Source: Lumbricus rubellus
Taxonomy: Eukaryota > Annelida > Clitellata > Crassiclitellata > Lumbricidae
Direction: 5' to 3'
Assembly: GCA_945859605.1 (NCBI GenBank)
Contig: OX243816.1
Span: forward strand, 29,447,368 to 29,511,367
Length of the DNA: 64,000 nt
In this document: piece by piece, positions 11,501-24,397 of the stretch
Numbering within the stretch: the first letter of the stretch is position 1
Layout: every line of letters begins with the position of its first letter
The notes under the pieces: generated by a model
What the model was told of the DNA's origin: nothing
Seen by the model: the letters and a program-made list of their open reading frames with translations, nothing else
Database searches by the model: none
Program-made: the position numbers and the translations under genes

Positions 11501-14500
11501 TTAGTCTGAATCTGAACCATACATTGCAAGAACAACTTGTCCAGAATCATTACATGAAGTCTGACTATCTGCTGAGTACTCAGTGAGTAGTTCACACCAA
11601 CAAACATCGAACATACCAGACCCAGCAGGCTGCAAATAAAACCCACGTGCCACACTAATGCACAACTGCGACACAGTATACTACCAGTAGGAGGCATCGA
11701 GCGAAAACAAAAGGAGGAAGAATTTTACATGAAAAAGGGACGTATCCAATTCCCAAAAAAACTGCATAACTTGGACCCGATTTATAGACAGCAGCTGCCA
11801 CCATTTAAGCAGGGCATGCATCCTAAAATGCAGCAATGCCCACACAAATTCTGATCATCTAAGCTGTCTGTCTTGCCTACTGACACCCAAACAAGGCTAG
11901 CAGGAATCTGGGATGGCACAGTTACTATGTCCATTGTCCAACATTTTACCACATATTTTAATCATAATAAATTCCCACAAGAGCTACGTCTGCTTCCTGA
12001 AACTCTTACTCTTGAAAGCTTTTTTTATACTAAACTCAAAACAGTTCTTTTTTGCAGTGCTAGAGCCGTGAGCGCTTCTGAGTAGCGCTCCCGTTCCAAA
12101 GAAGCACTATATAAATTCTGGAATGATTGAATTAACTTAATATCCATCATCACCCAAATTTTGAACAATTTTCAGACTTCATCTCAATTTTAAGAGTGCC
12201 AAATATTTTATGACACAAATTTCAGCCATGTTCACTGTAAAAATTTAATTCTCAACAACTACACAAATTTCCAGTGATTCCTATCTTATTACAAATTTCT
12301 TATAGTTGGTCTATATATTGTATTTTAAAGTAATTTTTTATTGCGAAGCATTTTACTATTTCACCAACAATCATCACAGCAGACAATAACAGCACATGCT
12401 GCAAATATACGCTTGGTGGCATCAATAAGGCACTTAACCCTTTAACGCCGAGATATTACTAAATGGTATGGGAAATCCTATACCCTCTGGCATTAAAGGG
12501 TTAAAGAAAATAATGTTTTATAATTATTGGGAAGATAAATATGAGAGTTCAAAAAAATCGAGAAAAAGAGCATACCCATAAACTAGACCACAGCATTATA
12601 TTGGAAATTGCTGTACAATAGCATTCATGAGTTATGATGAGATTTATGACTGCCAAGTATAGTTCTACATTTCATTAATGCTGTGCACTTCACTTGGACA
12701 GCACTGTCTAGTAATAATGTTCAGCATGTACAGTTTTGTGATCAGACATCTATCTAACTGACAATCTGACATACTGTCTAGTAATAGAAAGGAGCATCAA
12801 AAAATCCAAAAGTTGGCAGTTTAAAACTTGCAGTTTAAAACTTGCTATCCCACATTACACTAAAAGAGCATTATAAGTCTGGTCAGTGGTCACATCTGAT
12901 GCAGTGTTTACCATTACCATACTAAGAGCCTAAGAGTGTGGTAGCAAAGGAAAGTATATATGCTATGGATCAAATACTTTGTTATTTCCAGATAGAAGCA
13001 CTCACTGTCATGAAATCACCTGAATTACAGCCACATATAAGTATGGAAAAAGTACACTGTAGTACAGTGTATTGTATCTATATTGTATCTGTAAAGCATC
13101 TTTCACAGTGCACTCCAGTCAGAGATGCTACCAGGGCGAAAGATCAGAGAAAAGAAAGTAGTTTTGAGAAAGCGAAGAATGTGCTTTAGATACCAGCTAA
13201 TAACGAAGCACGTGTCAATGGAGATTCCTAGGTGCATGACCAACGAAGACAAAAGCCCAAGTAAAGTTTTGGTCAAAGCGGACCTTGCTTGCAGGGGACA
13301 AGGAGATCATGTCTAGACTCTCATGTGAGCGTAATGAACAAAGAGGTGGATGAGATCAAGAAGATACTTCTAAAGGTGCTAAGCCAGAATTAGAACTTAG
13401 CACTTCCCGTGCAGGTCTGCACATCAGGCAATGCATCTCTTCCACTAGTCATTGTCAAAATAAGACCGGTAAATCAAAGTAAGAACCTTGATCAGGATTC
13501 AAGCAGTGAGGGGGGAGAGTCAATGAAGGTGATCAAACATCAAAGATATGTGGGACGAGTGTGAGGAAGTCGGGAGATTGTATAGGTAAGTTGCAATAAA
13601 AAAAAAACCTGGATCTAGAAAACTAGAAAATACCCTAAATCAAGGACAAGTTTTTGAGTGGCCTTCACTGTTCAGAGTTGAAGTTCTATTGATAGAAAAA
13701 TATGTTGTGTGCATTAAGATGCAAGTCACTAGACAAGTCCTGCCTATAATTATATTAACTGTCTGGACATAACAATTCATACATCAAAACTTTTACAACT
13801 GTAAATTATTAAGTTTGCCAATTGCCATGTAGACAAGAATTTTTTCATTCTGTTCTGTTCTCAGCCATCCTTGTTCCGAGGGTCGGCCACATTTTTTTAT
13901 ATGCAATTATTTAACAAAATGTTAATCTCTGACTAGACCACATAAAACGTAATCTGTGAGATTAGATCGCTTCAGTAGAATACCTAAAGGCAATTCATAT
14001 TACCAGACATATTTATATGATTTGATCAGATTGATGTATTAGTCAATAAATGTCCACAGCGAGATTTATGATCAGATACTGCACAAACATGCCAGCAATA
14101 TATACCACAAGGTGGGTTAACAATGCGTCCGATAAATTCCTTTCAGTCCTTTACCAAAGTAAACGTTTCAATACAGCATGGTCAGTCACGGTATGGATTT
14201 CAATTTTTTTCACCGTCAGGACATTATTATGCAACCTCATAAAACAATGATTTTTCAATTACTTATTTCAGATCATGTTCCAATATCGGATATCAAACAC
14301 AATTATTTTATGGATGTTAAATGAAAACCAGAAATTTAGTTTTGGTTGTGAAAACAAAAATCGATTTTTGATGTTTACAAACTGGAAATCAAATTAATTA
14401 AAAACATTATTTTTCAAAATTATAAGGGACGATTCATGCATACTGATTATTAGCTTGAAGATTGCAGAGAAAACAAACTACGGTAATAGCAAGAAATAAA

Positions 14501-17500
14501 TTGACTCTGTGGCGATTCCATTCCGTGAGGCAGCAACATGGTCTGTATGAGAGTCTATATATGACAGTGTTATATTGAGGAGAAACATTGAAAAGACATC
14601 CAAAGACCGAAGACTGTGAGGATGGATGCGTGAAGACAATAGTGGTTGGAAGTAGATAGTGCTCATTGTCAAGGTTTTACAGGTCAAACAGGACAGAACT
14701 TTTTAATCTTATTCTGAATCCAACATAAAGCCATTACAGTTAACCGAGCAAGAGCAGACAAGAGCATGAACAGGTCTTTGTAATGTCCTTAATAAGAGCA
14801 GATCTTATGAAAAGCAAAAAGATAGATAAGATAAGAATATTCTTTAATATACCAATTGCTATCCGCATTTTGGTGTACAGACATGGTATAATAAACAAAC
14901 GTACATAATTTCTATATCCAATCAATGTCAAAATGTTTTCAAATAGCACAAAATCCTAGGTCCAAAATCCAATATAAATTTTTCTTTAAAATAAAAATTG
15001 TGTTCTTTTAATGACTAACAATTTATGCTGCACTTTGGTTTATATGGTATTACAATCAAATATGATAAAGCATATAAAGATTTGCAAAGGTTTTGTTACG
15101 AGGATCAAAGTTTATGATTACTATCCACAGTCACCACAAGTGCTTTTCTACAGTTCCTTATAACAGAACAACAATGTCAGCAAAGTCAACGCTGGAATAA
15201 GAAGGCAAAAAGCAACGTTGTTGGCATGAGACACAGATGATTGCCTGAAACGTCTGGGTTTATAGCAGCACTCATTAAGCAATAAGCAGAACCATGCATG
15301 AACTGATCAGATGCACTCTTCACGTTTTACTCTTCATTTCTAGAGTCCTGCATAATAGTCAAATTTAGTAATCCCTGCTTTCTTCAACAGCAGCAGCTCT
15401 ACTATTAATAAATGAATATAATAAATAATAGACTGATCTGTAGGTGACAGAGCAAATTAAAGCGGAGTATCATCAGCACACTGCTGCAACTGAGCTCCAA
15501 CGTGATTGACTACACGACAAATGATCGGTGAAGATTGTAAATAATAGGGGAACGAGAACAGATACCTTTGGGACATGATCACTACAGAGAGGATGATCAG
15601 ATAGAGTGGTACAAATATCCACTCCCTGAGACCAACAGCAGAGGTAAGAAGCCAGTCATTCTATGGCATTACCAGAGAGGAAGACAATTAGATGAGACTT
15701 ACATCTTTCGGTCCAACAACAATGACATGAAAGTAGCGAGCATTGCTCTCGTCTGGAGTCGCCTCGATTCCAGGAACCGGTTCGGCTTTCAGTCTTTGTG
15801 TTTCCTGCAGAAGAACAACAGAATGAAATTTTTAAAAAGACAATAGAACATCCAGATCTGAGTTACTGCTGTTGCAATTGTCGAAAGATGGATCAAAACC
15901 TGTATCTTTCCTACTCTGTCACACAAACACAGGGTTAAATAATTCTCCACTCTTTAATATTCCCAGGAGAGAATCCGAGCAATCCAGTAAATACATTGGA
16001 TGGAAATTTTCCTAAACTTGCTTAGGTTCATCAAGTTAAATAGGTGATGATACCTTTTTTCTCTATCCACAATAAATCACATTTGGCCATTATTTTTACA
16101 TGAAGTCAAATAAAAAAAAACACTTGATGCATCATGGCATATATAATCCAGCATCAGTTTTAAGAGAAGCAAGCATGTCGATTGGTCAATTTCAGTCCTT
16201 TGCAGTTTAATACACTATATGTCCTGACAGAATATGTACAGATGCACAACTTTCACTAGAGTCGAACCACAATGGACTGCAGTAACAGCTTGCCTGCCAA
16301 GAGTGCTGGCACATTAAGTTGGCCAGAATTTATATTACAATGCACTAGTAATTGGGCAACTATTTGACATATGAATAAAAGCCAAATGCAATCAGAAGGC
16401 ATGTTTGCCTATTGGTCTGAACATGGCTCTGCCTTGAATCGTAAGATTTCTTGTGGGAACATGGAGTAAGATATTGACTTCTGCAGTGCAGTCATCACAG
16501 TATGAAAATGCATCACTCAAAGGCTGTTTGGAGTTTTCAATTCAATTTATTGCACCAAAAACAAAGCAGTTGTGAAGAACAACATTAGAAGAATAATTAC
16601 ATGCACGTTATATATGTGATAGAAGTTGTAGATGTGCATGTGCAAGGGAAAACATTTATTGCCAATAATTCCTCATGGATGCCTCTTGCTGTGTGTTGAT
16701 ATTTAAGCACCAACTTACATTAAAAAACCACACATTCCCAAACTGTGCAATGTACTGATCATTAATTTATTACGACAATATTTCGATAATAAAAAAATGA
16801 AAGTACCAAATGGAGGATCACCTAGAAGCTCATATTTTAACAACCTAGCAGAAAATATAACAGATTTGGCAGCACAGAAGCATTGCATAAGACAGGAGAC
16901 CCCGAAGATGAATGCCGAATTGAAGTGAAAATAGATGAAAACAGGCCTATAATATAAATAGTTTCCTTTATTCAACACTCCGGATGACAGATCAAAACTG
17001 ATTACATTGTACAGTTATCTAAATTAATATCAATATTAAAGTTTATTAACAGAATAGACAGCCCGCAATACAGTAAACATTAAGTCTCTCCACTGGACTG
17101 GGTAAATAATATCCTAACCTCTGACTTTGATCACAACCAAAACATTACATAATGCAGTTCTCTCAGTAATTAATTAGCACGCAAATTATTTAACATTTAC
17201 AGATATGAATATAGTTGACAAGTAAACAAATGAGCTTATTTTGTCTTTTTAATGTACTTGCAATGTATTAAGTTTAAACAAAACTTTTATATGGTCAACC
17301 ATGGTCGTGGCAAATCACTTGCTAACAACATATATGTACAAAGTTAATTGCATTATGGGTCGTGGGTAGCAGTTCTCTAAATTTGATTGAAATAAGATGA
17401 GGCAATATTTGTTTACCTGGTGACCAGCTGACCAATGATAAGACACTGCTGAAAAATTGGGTCATATGGAGTGTAAAACTGCCTGGATCTATGGCAAGGT

Positions 17501-17968
17501 CTAATGGAGAGGCAGACATTTGGAACCTGGAAAATTCTCTTCTCAAGACAATGTTTGAAGAAAGAATAGAACGTGTAATGAAAAGTCACAAAAAGACTAG
17601 GGAATGGGCTGCTGAGACTGGATGGATAAGGGCGGCAAACGGTACTACACAAAATTTAAACAGGTGTCGTTGGATTTCTGGACCACCCTGGGTAAAAGTA
17701 TCAAACAAGGCTGGTACACGACAGGATCAATGCTACTTCCCAGGGCGTTGTCTATAAGCCACGAACATAATTACACAAATCAAACCAGGTTTTCACTTCT
17801 CTGTAATCTCAAGAATTAAATAACCGCCTTACAGACATCACCAACGTAAATAAATAGATTCGATCGGCACATGGGCATTCCGGACTAAACCGGACCATGG
17901 CTGACTCAGTAACGACAATCATAGTTACGTGCCTTTATAATTCGTCGAGGAAGGCCACCGACACTCAT
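3897..17968 (-). CDS. UBE2N: Ubiquitin-conjugating enzyme E2 N (UBC13), complete
   Basis: Minus-strand join 17968..17933, 15804..15703, 8273..8129, 5279..5139, 3928..3897 (456 nt, 151 aa). UBC13 pairs with a UEV partner (MMS2/UEV1A) to build K63-linked ubiquitin chains in DNA-damage tolerance and NF-kB signalling, in nucleus and cytosol. Visible: [12 protein letters not shown] start, [12 protein letters not shown] helix, [18 protein letters not shown], the HPN motif (79-81), catalytic Cys89 in GRICLDIL, and [16 protein letters not shown]. Exon phases agree at every join. Intron 1 begins GC (AAG|GCACGT) rather than GT. The last exon encodes only RQWTRRYAM, so the protein lacks the final NNI-type residues of the vertebrate form. 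The long introns (8274-15702 is 7.4 kb) are mostly repeat-laden AT-rich DNA. Confidence 0.96.
6151..6481. mobile_element. hAT-type MITE
   Basis: The ends CAAGGCCGTAGCCAGG and CCTAGATACGGCCTTG are inverted repeats. The flanks AACTGACA (6143-6150) and AACTAACA (6482-6489) make an 8-bp target duplication with one mismatch. The interior is T-rich with G runs and two copies of an ATGTGCTAGT(G/A)AATGC phrase. It lies in a UBE2N intron. Confidence 0.85.
6500..6582 (+). mobile_element. LINE 3' tail ending in (TGAA)n
   Basis: The degraded family tail (CTGCTCAGCGCCTGTAGAAG) ends in about five TGAA units, as at the 3' ends of the other CR1/L2-like copies in the window. Confidence 0.55.
8470..8513. repeat. 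(GT)n microsatellite
   Basis: About 20 GT units with one interruption, in UBE2N intron 2, some 200 bp upstream (in gene sense) of exon 3. Confidence 0.95.
10690..10806 (-). mobile_element. tRNA-derived SINE head
   Basis: On the minus strand an A-box-like stretch (TGGTTCGATCGGTAATAC) is followed about 40 bp later by a good B box (GGTTCGATACC). The spacing fits a tRNA-type pol III promoter, but the stems do not form a full tRNA. I call it a SINE remnant, not a tRNA gene. Confidence 0.5.
11870..12130 (+). mobile_element. CR1/L2-like LINE 3' end
   Basis: It shows a decayed C-terminal reverse-transcriptase frame ([10 protein letters not shown], then LPQELRL-like and [15 protein letters not shown]) with stops and frameshifts. 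The tail GAAGCACTATATAAATTC and short GAATGATTGAA close it. It lies in the sense opposite to UBE2N. Confidence 0.65.
12438..12500. mobile_element. 63-bp TTAA-flanked mini-element
   Basis: TTAA (12434-12437), then CCCTTTAACGCCGAG at the left end and CTCTGGCATTAAAGGG at the right end, then TTAA (12501-12504). The ends are inverted repeats of the piggyBac style (CCCTTTAA), but the element is far too short to code. Confidence 0.65.
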
Positions 17969-18134
17969 TCTAGAAAGCGACGAGAAATTTGGTATTAGTC
18001 CAAAATAACCTAGAAAATAATTAGATTAGTTTGCTTTTCTAAGTAAATCGACTCCTTTCACAATTTTTTTGATAGGTTTACCACAATACGTCAACCCCAG
18101 ATTCGTCGATAGTCAGTGTTGCCACTGAGGTTTC

Positions 18135-18324
18135 AAAAAAAAACATAGATTTCCTAAAAAAAAAAACACAGAAAAACACAGACGTCGCCCGGCCGAAAAG
18201 TAAAGAAAATTTTATATTTTCGCCGGCAAAAAAATTGATGACCTTTTTTTTTTTTTTTTTTTTTTAGTCATCCGGTCCGAAAAGTCAAAAAAATTTCTAT
18301 TTTCGCCGACAAAAAAGTTGATGA

Positions 18325-18363
<39 letters not shown>

Positions 18364-18600
18364 TCATCCGGTCCGAAAAGTCAAAAAAAACCCAGAAACC
18401 CAGACGAAAACCGAAAAAAACACAGATTTTTCCAAAAAAACCCAGAAACCCAGACGAAAACGGGAAAAAACACAGATTTTCCCCAAAAAACACAGAAATC
18501 CAGACGAAAACGGAAAAAAACACAGATTTTCCCAAAAAAAACCCAGAAACACAGACGAAAGCAAAAAAACATAGATCTATGTGGAAAAACACAGCTGTGG
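18135..18600. repeat. Tandem repeats with long poly-T tracts
   Basis: Two copies of a block carrying CATCCGGTCCGAAAAGTCAA and a T tract (about 22 and 36 T) are followed by at least three copies of a unit of about 58 bp built on CAGAAACCCAGACGAAAACG and ACACAGATTTTCC. The block sits about 170 bp upstream of the UBE2N start codon. The repeat makes long spurious ORFs of F/V/G-rich protein on both strands; I do not call them genes. Confidence 0.9.
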
Positions 18601-19134
18601 CATCACTGTCGATAGTGCTTCAACTATGATGCCACTGAAAAGCGCACAATTGAAGCCCAAATCGTGCATCGTAATCGTGCTTAGAAAAATTATAATTGTT
18701 GATAAAGAAATCGAGGCCACGAAATTAAACTAATGCAGAGCAATTGGATTCAACTGATCAGATTCATTGCGTCAAGTTTAATTACTATTTAAAATATCGA
18801 GACTTGATAAATAAAAGTGAAGAATCTGCTGAATATTTATGCAGCCTTAAAACATTAGGCCTAAGTTTAGGTTTCGGCATGGAAACGAAGGCTGCAGCGT
18901 AGCTTACGGTAGCCTACGTTCGCCTACAGAAAAATATGATTGTCCCAAGTCCGGTTTGTCGATCGTATAAAATTATAGCCACAAGAAGCATTAAGCCTAG
19001 CACTACACTGTCGATCCTGAATTGCAAGCATGTAGGCTATAGGGCCTATGTAGACGGAGACAATAATTATTAACTGACCAGTTTATTTTTACAGAGACGC
19101 TATTTCGGTGAAGTGGTTCATTCATTCATTCATT

Positions 19135-20165
19135 CATTTCAAGAATTTATATAGCGCCTCTTCAAGAAATCCACTCAGAAGCGCTCCCAGTCCAACCACG
19201 GTGAAGCAAAAAAGTTTTAAGGAGCTTGTAGAACACTGACGAGTCGACCCTAGGCAGCAAGCGCATCTGCAACGGGAGACTATTCCAGACAGAAGGACCT
19301 ACAACTGAGAAAGCACGACGCTGACAGGTTGATGATTCAACACGCGGGACCAAAAGCTTACCGCTAGAGGCAGAGCGAAGGGCTCTGCGAGAAAGGACAA
19401 CAGATAATGGACAGCAGAGTTCACACAGATAAGTCGGGGCACAGCCAAGAAGACAACGCCAAACCAGTGAAGCAATTCTGTATTCGATGCGCTGTGAGAT
19501 AGGGAGCCAGTGTAGAGTATCACGAATGTAAGATGAAACGGATGCATATTTGGGGATTCGACCAATTAGCCGGGCTGCCGACCGAAGAACACGGTCAAGT
19601 CGGGATATCAATAATAGAGGCAAACCAACCAGAATAGAGCAACAGTAGTCCAATTAAGCGGCTGGTAACAAAAGCATGAACAAGGGTAGCAGCAGAGTTC
19701 TCTGATAAGGAGCGAGAGATGACCCGTAGCTGACGAATTTGGTAGTAACAGCCACGAGTCAGCTGGTTGACATGTTTTGAGAAACTAAGTTCTTCATCAA
19801 GCATAACACCCAAGTCCCGGACAGAATCAAAAAAGGTAACATGGGGAAATGCTTTAGCCACGGCACAACGATCAACATTTGCCAGTCGTCTACGTCCACC
19901 CAACCAGATGAATTGAGTTTTGGAAGCATTAAGTAGGAGGCGGTTAGAGGCTAACCAGCTAGCCAGCTTATCCATAGCATGACACATTTGCTTAACTACT
20001 TCCAGACTATTGTCAGGGTGGCAGTGGGTGTACGCTTGAACATCATCAGCATAAAGCTGGTGAAAAAGACCACAAGATGTCAGCAGTGATTCTATGCCAG
20101 ACGTATAAATAATAGGCCTATACAGCAATGGTCCCAAAACAGAACCCTGAGGGACTCCGAATGGG
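19135..20165 (-). mobile_element. CR1/L2-like LINE: 3' half of reverse transcriptase and tail
   Basis: On the minus strand the frame runs VPQGSVLGPLLY, then the catalytic HQLYADD motif, FIWLGG, DSVRDLGVMLDEELSFSKHV, DYCCSILVGLP, the LHWLPI motif and GPSVWNSLPLQMR. It closes with the tail GCGCTATATAAATTC and (ATGA)n. These blocks are the palm-to-C-terminal part of a non-LTR reverse transcriptase. There is a frameshift near 19650, and the 5' part (endonuclease and most of the polymerase) is missing, so it cannot move on its own. Many shorter 3' pieces in the window have the same tail. Confidence 0.9.
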
Positions 20166-21053
20166 GCAGGAACCCAGACAGAAGTGGTGTTTAGTGAAGC
20201 CAGATATAGCTAGAATGGTGCACGTGTGGTTGAGCCTAATAGGCCAAGATCGAGGAGATAGGCCTAGGCCTATAGGTGATTTAATTCATATTCGTTTCGT
20301 CGGTCAAGAAAAATTAGGACCTTGCCTATATTGGTCATTCAGTTAAATCAAAGATGCTAAAGTCTTCAAGGACTTTAACATCTTTCAAATCTTTAATTTG
20401 GAGACGAAATGAAAAATTTTCCCGAGATTTCGACCGAATGACTAAAAAACAGAAATTTTTGGGCGAATGAAAATGGAAAATTTTCTTCGTGAGTTCAGCC
20501 CCCAAAACTGAAATCCTGGCGCCGCCACTGATTCTGTCGCCTTAGCAGAATTTGTTTAGGCTATTATTCCCATTTTCCCGATCACAGTTGATAACGTATA
20601 TAGGCCTAGGCTATAGCCTACCTTTTCTCATAATTTATCACAGCTGATATAGGCCTAAGTCCATAGGCCTATCCTATAGCTGGGACATCATATATAGGCC
20701 TATTAGCCTACAGATTATTATCCGGTAGGCCTACGTTTCACGATTGAAAACGATCGCTCGCACTCGGCATTATAATGGGTTATTTTAGGTCCTAGGGCCT
20801 ATATATAGCAGGGTGAAAATTGGCAATTGCCGTAGGATTGTGGGGTTCAAAGCCCTTTGAATCCCATCTATAGGTCTAGGCCTGTATAGCAGAGTCTTAA
20901 TTGCACAATCGATCGATGCAACTCCACATAAATCAATTTTGTCATTTTTATACAATTCTCGTAGGCATACTGAGGCTACAATAGGCCTAAGCTTAGCCTG
21001 TATAGCAATCTGAGGTAGGCTAGCTATAATTATAATGCGTGTGTGTGTGCAGT

Positions 21054-21187
21054 GTCAGAATTGTGGAAAAATAACTGGGGGATTGATCCACTTGGAATGG
21101 GGTGTGAAAGCAGTCATTATACTATGGCGCTCTAAGAAAGTTGGGGAGAGGGGCTGAAACCCCACCCCCGGCAATTCTGCACCTTGT
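21054..21187. mobile_element. MITE, CAGTGTCAGAATTG family
   Basis: It starts CAGTGTCAGAATTGTGG and ends CCGGCAATTCTGCACCTTG, an imperfect inverted repeat. It is closely related to the copy at 2932-3075 (shared ATAACTGGGG and CCACTTGGAATGGGGTGTGA). Confidence 0.65.
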
Positions 21188-21612
21188 ACAATGGATGGTC
21201 AAGATGATGATGACAGTGTGTCTGCGCGCGCGTGTGTGGGCCTATGCGTGCGTGTGTGCGTCTTTGATGGTGTCGGTGTGTGGGGCAGTCATGGGCCCTT
21301 CTGCAGCCAAATTACAAATTATAACTTCAATATGTGACCTCTTCAGACCTACCGCATCGAAACTTTTACTTCAATGCTTAGAATTAGAACCGTCTAAAAG
21401 ACTCTAAATGGACCGCGTACGTATAGGAAGTTGACAAACTCGATCCAGATTGAACGAAGTTTATCATACAGCGCCCTAGACTTATTTAAGCTTTGGCCTA
21501 TATCTATGAGTCACAAAACTGACAATCATCTTCCGAAATCCTCTTCTGATTCCTTTCAAGATTAGTTCGCAGTTCACACTCATTATAACAACTCTACTGG
21601 AATACGTACGTT

Positions 21613-21775
21613 AGGTGACTTAGGCCAGGGTGAGAATTGCCGGGGGGGGTTGGGGGGGGTTCAACCCCCCCAGTCATTTTTAGAGCCCCATGTTAAAGTA
21701 TGTTTTTCATACCCCAATTTCAAGTTTATCATAGGCCAACCCCCCCCGTTATTTTTCCACAATTCTCATACTGAC
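21613..21775. mobile_element. MITE, diverged CAGGGTGAGAATTG family copy
   Basis: The left end CAGGGTGAGAATTGCCGGGG and right end CCACAATTCTCATACTG form the same type of inverted repeat as 21054-21187. G and C runs sit just inside the ends. Confidence 0.6.
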
Positions 21776-24397
21776 TTAATTAGGCTACGTCTACAACTCT
21801 ACCCTAATATAAGGCGTCCAGATAGAAGACTCAAATTATCGATCGATAGGCCTATAGGCCTACTGAAATGGAGGTAGGTTATCCATAGGCTAACCGATTT
21901 CAAGTAGTTCTTCAAAAGCAGTAGTACGCTTTTGCAGATTACCTTGGAAACCGGCAATAGGCACTCAGCAAGGATTCTATACAAGGATTCTATATTAGAG
22001 GATAGGTTACTTGTGAGTATGCTGTGGTCATGATTTCACTTCCAGCAATAGATGGCGCTCCACTTATAATTCCGTTTCTATCGCTAAGGATCATGTTTTG
22101 AATCTTCAAAGACATTTGTTTATTTAGCAAACATGATTATTCGTCAATCTGCTTTCATAGATGTAACTAATTGAATGCTTTTATTCTGTAAATAACATTT
22201 GAAATTTTCCGGAACTCCGATTATCGCCCAAAAACTTGTACAAGGCGGCTAAAGAAGAACATGCCAGTCCTGTGTATAAAGAGTCCTTGGGCACTCAGTA
22301 CAATAAAATTTACGATGATAATTATGCGCTATGGTAACTGCTTAACCTAGTTACTTTTTAGAAGTAGGCCTACTCCAAAGCGTTCTTGCTACTTACTTAC
22401 TAATCCTTGGTGCGCGCTCGGAGTAAACACGGAACAGACTTTGACGATGGCTGCAGTTACGGCTGGTTCCAATGTATGTGAACATCTGGTACGATTTAGC
22501 TAGCACCTGAGGGCTAGCACTGCCTAGCAGTCCACTTATCGACCGGGTGGGCACCTGTGAGCGATATAAGATATAGTTTTTGAACAGCTCACTGTTGCTA
22601 AAACAATTGTCGCTGTGAAGGTGCTATGATACTGGTCTGGCAGTGTTGACTAAAGTTTATGCGAAACGTTGCCAGGTTATTCTTGAACTTTATATGCATA
22701 GTTATTCTGCAGTAATTTTGGTTGACAGCAATTGTTTTGACATGCTCTTAATGGACTGAACCGAATGAATTTCGAGGGAGAGAGTTGGGAAAGAGAGGAG
22801 TTACAGAAAATAAGATGCAGCAGATAAAGCCAGTTAACTCGAAATAGATATTGCTTGTAGAATTTAAAAGTGTTGTTATTTAAGTGCTCAGTGGAAAATG
22901 TGGTGCTTCAGGTGTTATTTTAATTCAGGAGTTATTACTTTAGGCTTTAGCCTTGGTATATTTAGCCATCATATGCATTAGGTGATTCAGGTCACAATGG
23001 GAAAAGTTATTTTTACTGCTTGGCTGACATAGATAATTTTGTTCCTTTGGTCTTACTGAACATTGCAGCAAAATTTTACTGTAATCTGTTAACGTTTACT
23101 GATTGCTCAATGCCCCTGAGACCTGAGATAGGGTTTGCATGAAGAAGCAATGCGACTACCGTTGGTAACACAATGGAATACAGCAATTGAAGAAGGCTGT
23201 CAGATGACTTGAATGACAATCGAGTTGAGCTGAATTTGAAATAAAGCAAGAATTCCTGCAGTGCTCAGCTCAGTCTAATAAAGTGTAAAAGCAAAGGGTT
23301 TAGTGGAGGAGTATAAGTTGGTAAAGAAAACGGAAGCAGGAACTCTGGGTCACGGAAAATTTAGAAGCATTTGCGGAAAGTGCATCTTATTTTTAATATT
23401 GACAATAAGAAAACTGAGCTTGTTCTTAAAATTGATGAGTTCAAGCGATTTGTGTTAGATCAGTGAGAATCACAAAAGATGAGAATTATGGCTGGTGTCG
23501 ACAAGGATCTACGTATGATGGAGTCAAGAGTTTCAGAACAAGATGAGACAAGAGGACTTAGAGGAGCCAGGTAGTTCTAAGCAACAAATGCTATGGAAAT
23601 CAACTGAAGGGTCTGGTTCAAGTAACCAGACAGCTAAAGATTACAGCAGCAGCCACCTGAATGATTATGGAGAGGAGTGAGGATGACAATGACGATGGAA
23701 AAGATGAACGTGAATACAAAAGCTGAATACTCTTCTTGAAGGTTTGCAGGAAGGTACAGCAGAGAAAAAGTAGAATCTGAATTGGATGACATGAACTTGT
23801 CAGACAGGAAGTTGACTATCCTGGTGATGGAGTATATTGTTTCAGACAACCAGGTGGCTAAATGAATGACAAAGGTTACCTAGGCCAGTCTCTTAGAGAT
23901 AAATATTTAGTTGACATTCTATAGAGATCAATTTTTAATTGATAGCTTCTGAGAGAAGAAATGTCACAGAATTGTATTTCTTTCCAAGTCGTATAAAGTA
24001 CGTGAGAGCATGGGTCCAGTGGTGGGATTTGATACACAAGTCAATAAATTGCAACTATACAAGCAGACCAGGCAGTAGATGCTGGGGAATAATATTGAAA
24101 ACTCTTTTGATTTATAGATGTTGTGAATGAATATCTGTTTTCTTAGAACTGATTTGAACTAGGTCTATGATTTGTGTTTTCCAACTTTACTTGGTGTGCA
24201 TTATATCATATGGCTATTATCTTTGGTTTTGTATTGTATTGTATTGAAAACATTTATAAATTATCTGAATTTGTTACTTCAATACGAATGTATAGAAACT
24301 TTTTATTCGCTGAGCAACGTCTAAAATGAGATTTCTTATATGCAGAATTTACATGATTCTATTTGTTTCTTTATTGAAGGCATTCCAACTCTGAGGC

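Larger units (their letters stand above)
20200..22000. repeat. AGGCCTA-rich low-complexity region
   Basis: TAGGCCTA and its variants (the palindromic core AGGCCT) recur dozens of times, for example at 20590-20730 and 21840-21865. No gene is visible here. Confidence 0.7.
17969..24397. other. Head-to-head intergenic region between UBE2N and EOGT
   Basis: The UBE2N promoter should lie just right of 17968 and the EOGT 5' UTR just left of 24398; no TATA box is obvious at either. An acceptor-like TTTATTGAAG before 24380 suggests EOGT has an upstream non-coding exon, perhaps near the GC-richer 22420-22500. The rest holds poly-T/tandem repeats, a LINE fragment, MITEs and AGGCCTA-rich sequence listed separately. 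At 23130-23880 there are short open stretches broken by stops (for example ESELDDMNLSDRKLTILVME at about 23770-23830) that may be a decayed coding relic of unknown origin. Confidence 0.55.

Noticed and set aside
18212..18629. Overlapping F/V/G-rich and K/T-rich ORFs up to 126 aa
   Set aside because: They arise from poly-T tracts and a 58-bp tandem repeat read in several frames.
19299..19565. Second minus-strand ORF over the LINE
   Set aside because: It is an out-of-frame shadow of the reverse-transcriptase C-terminus.
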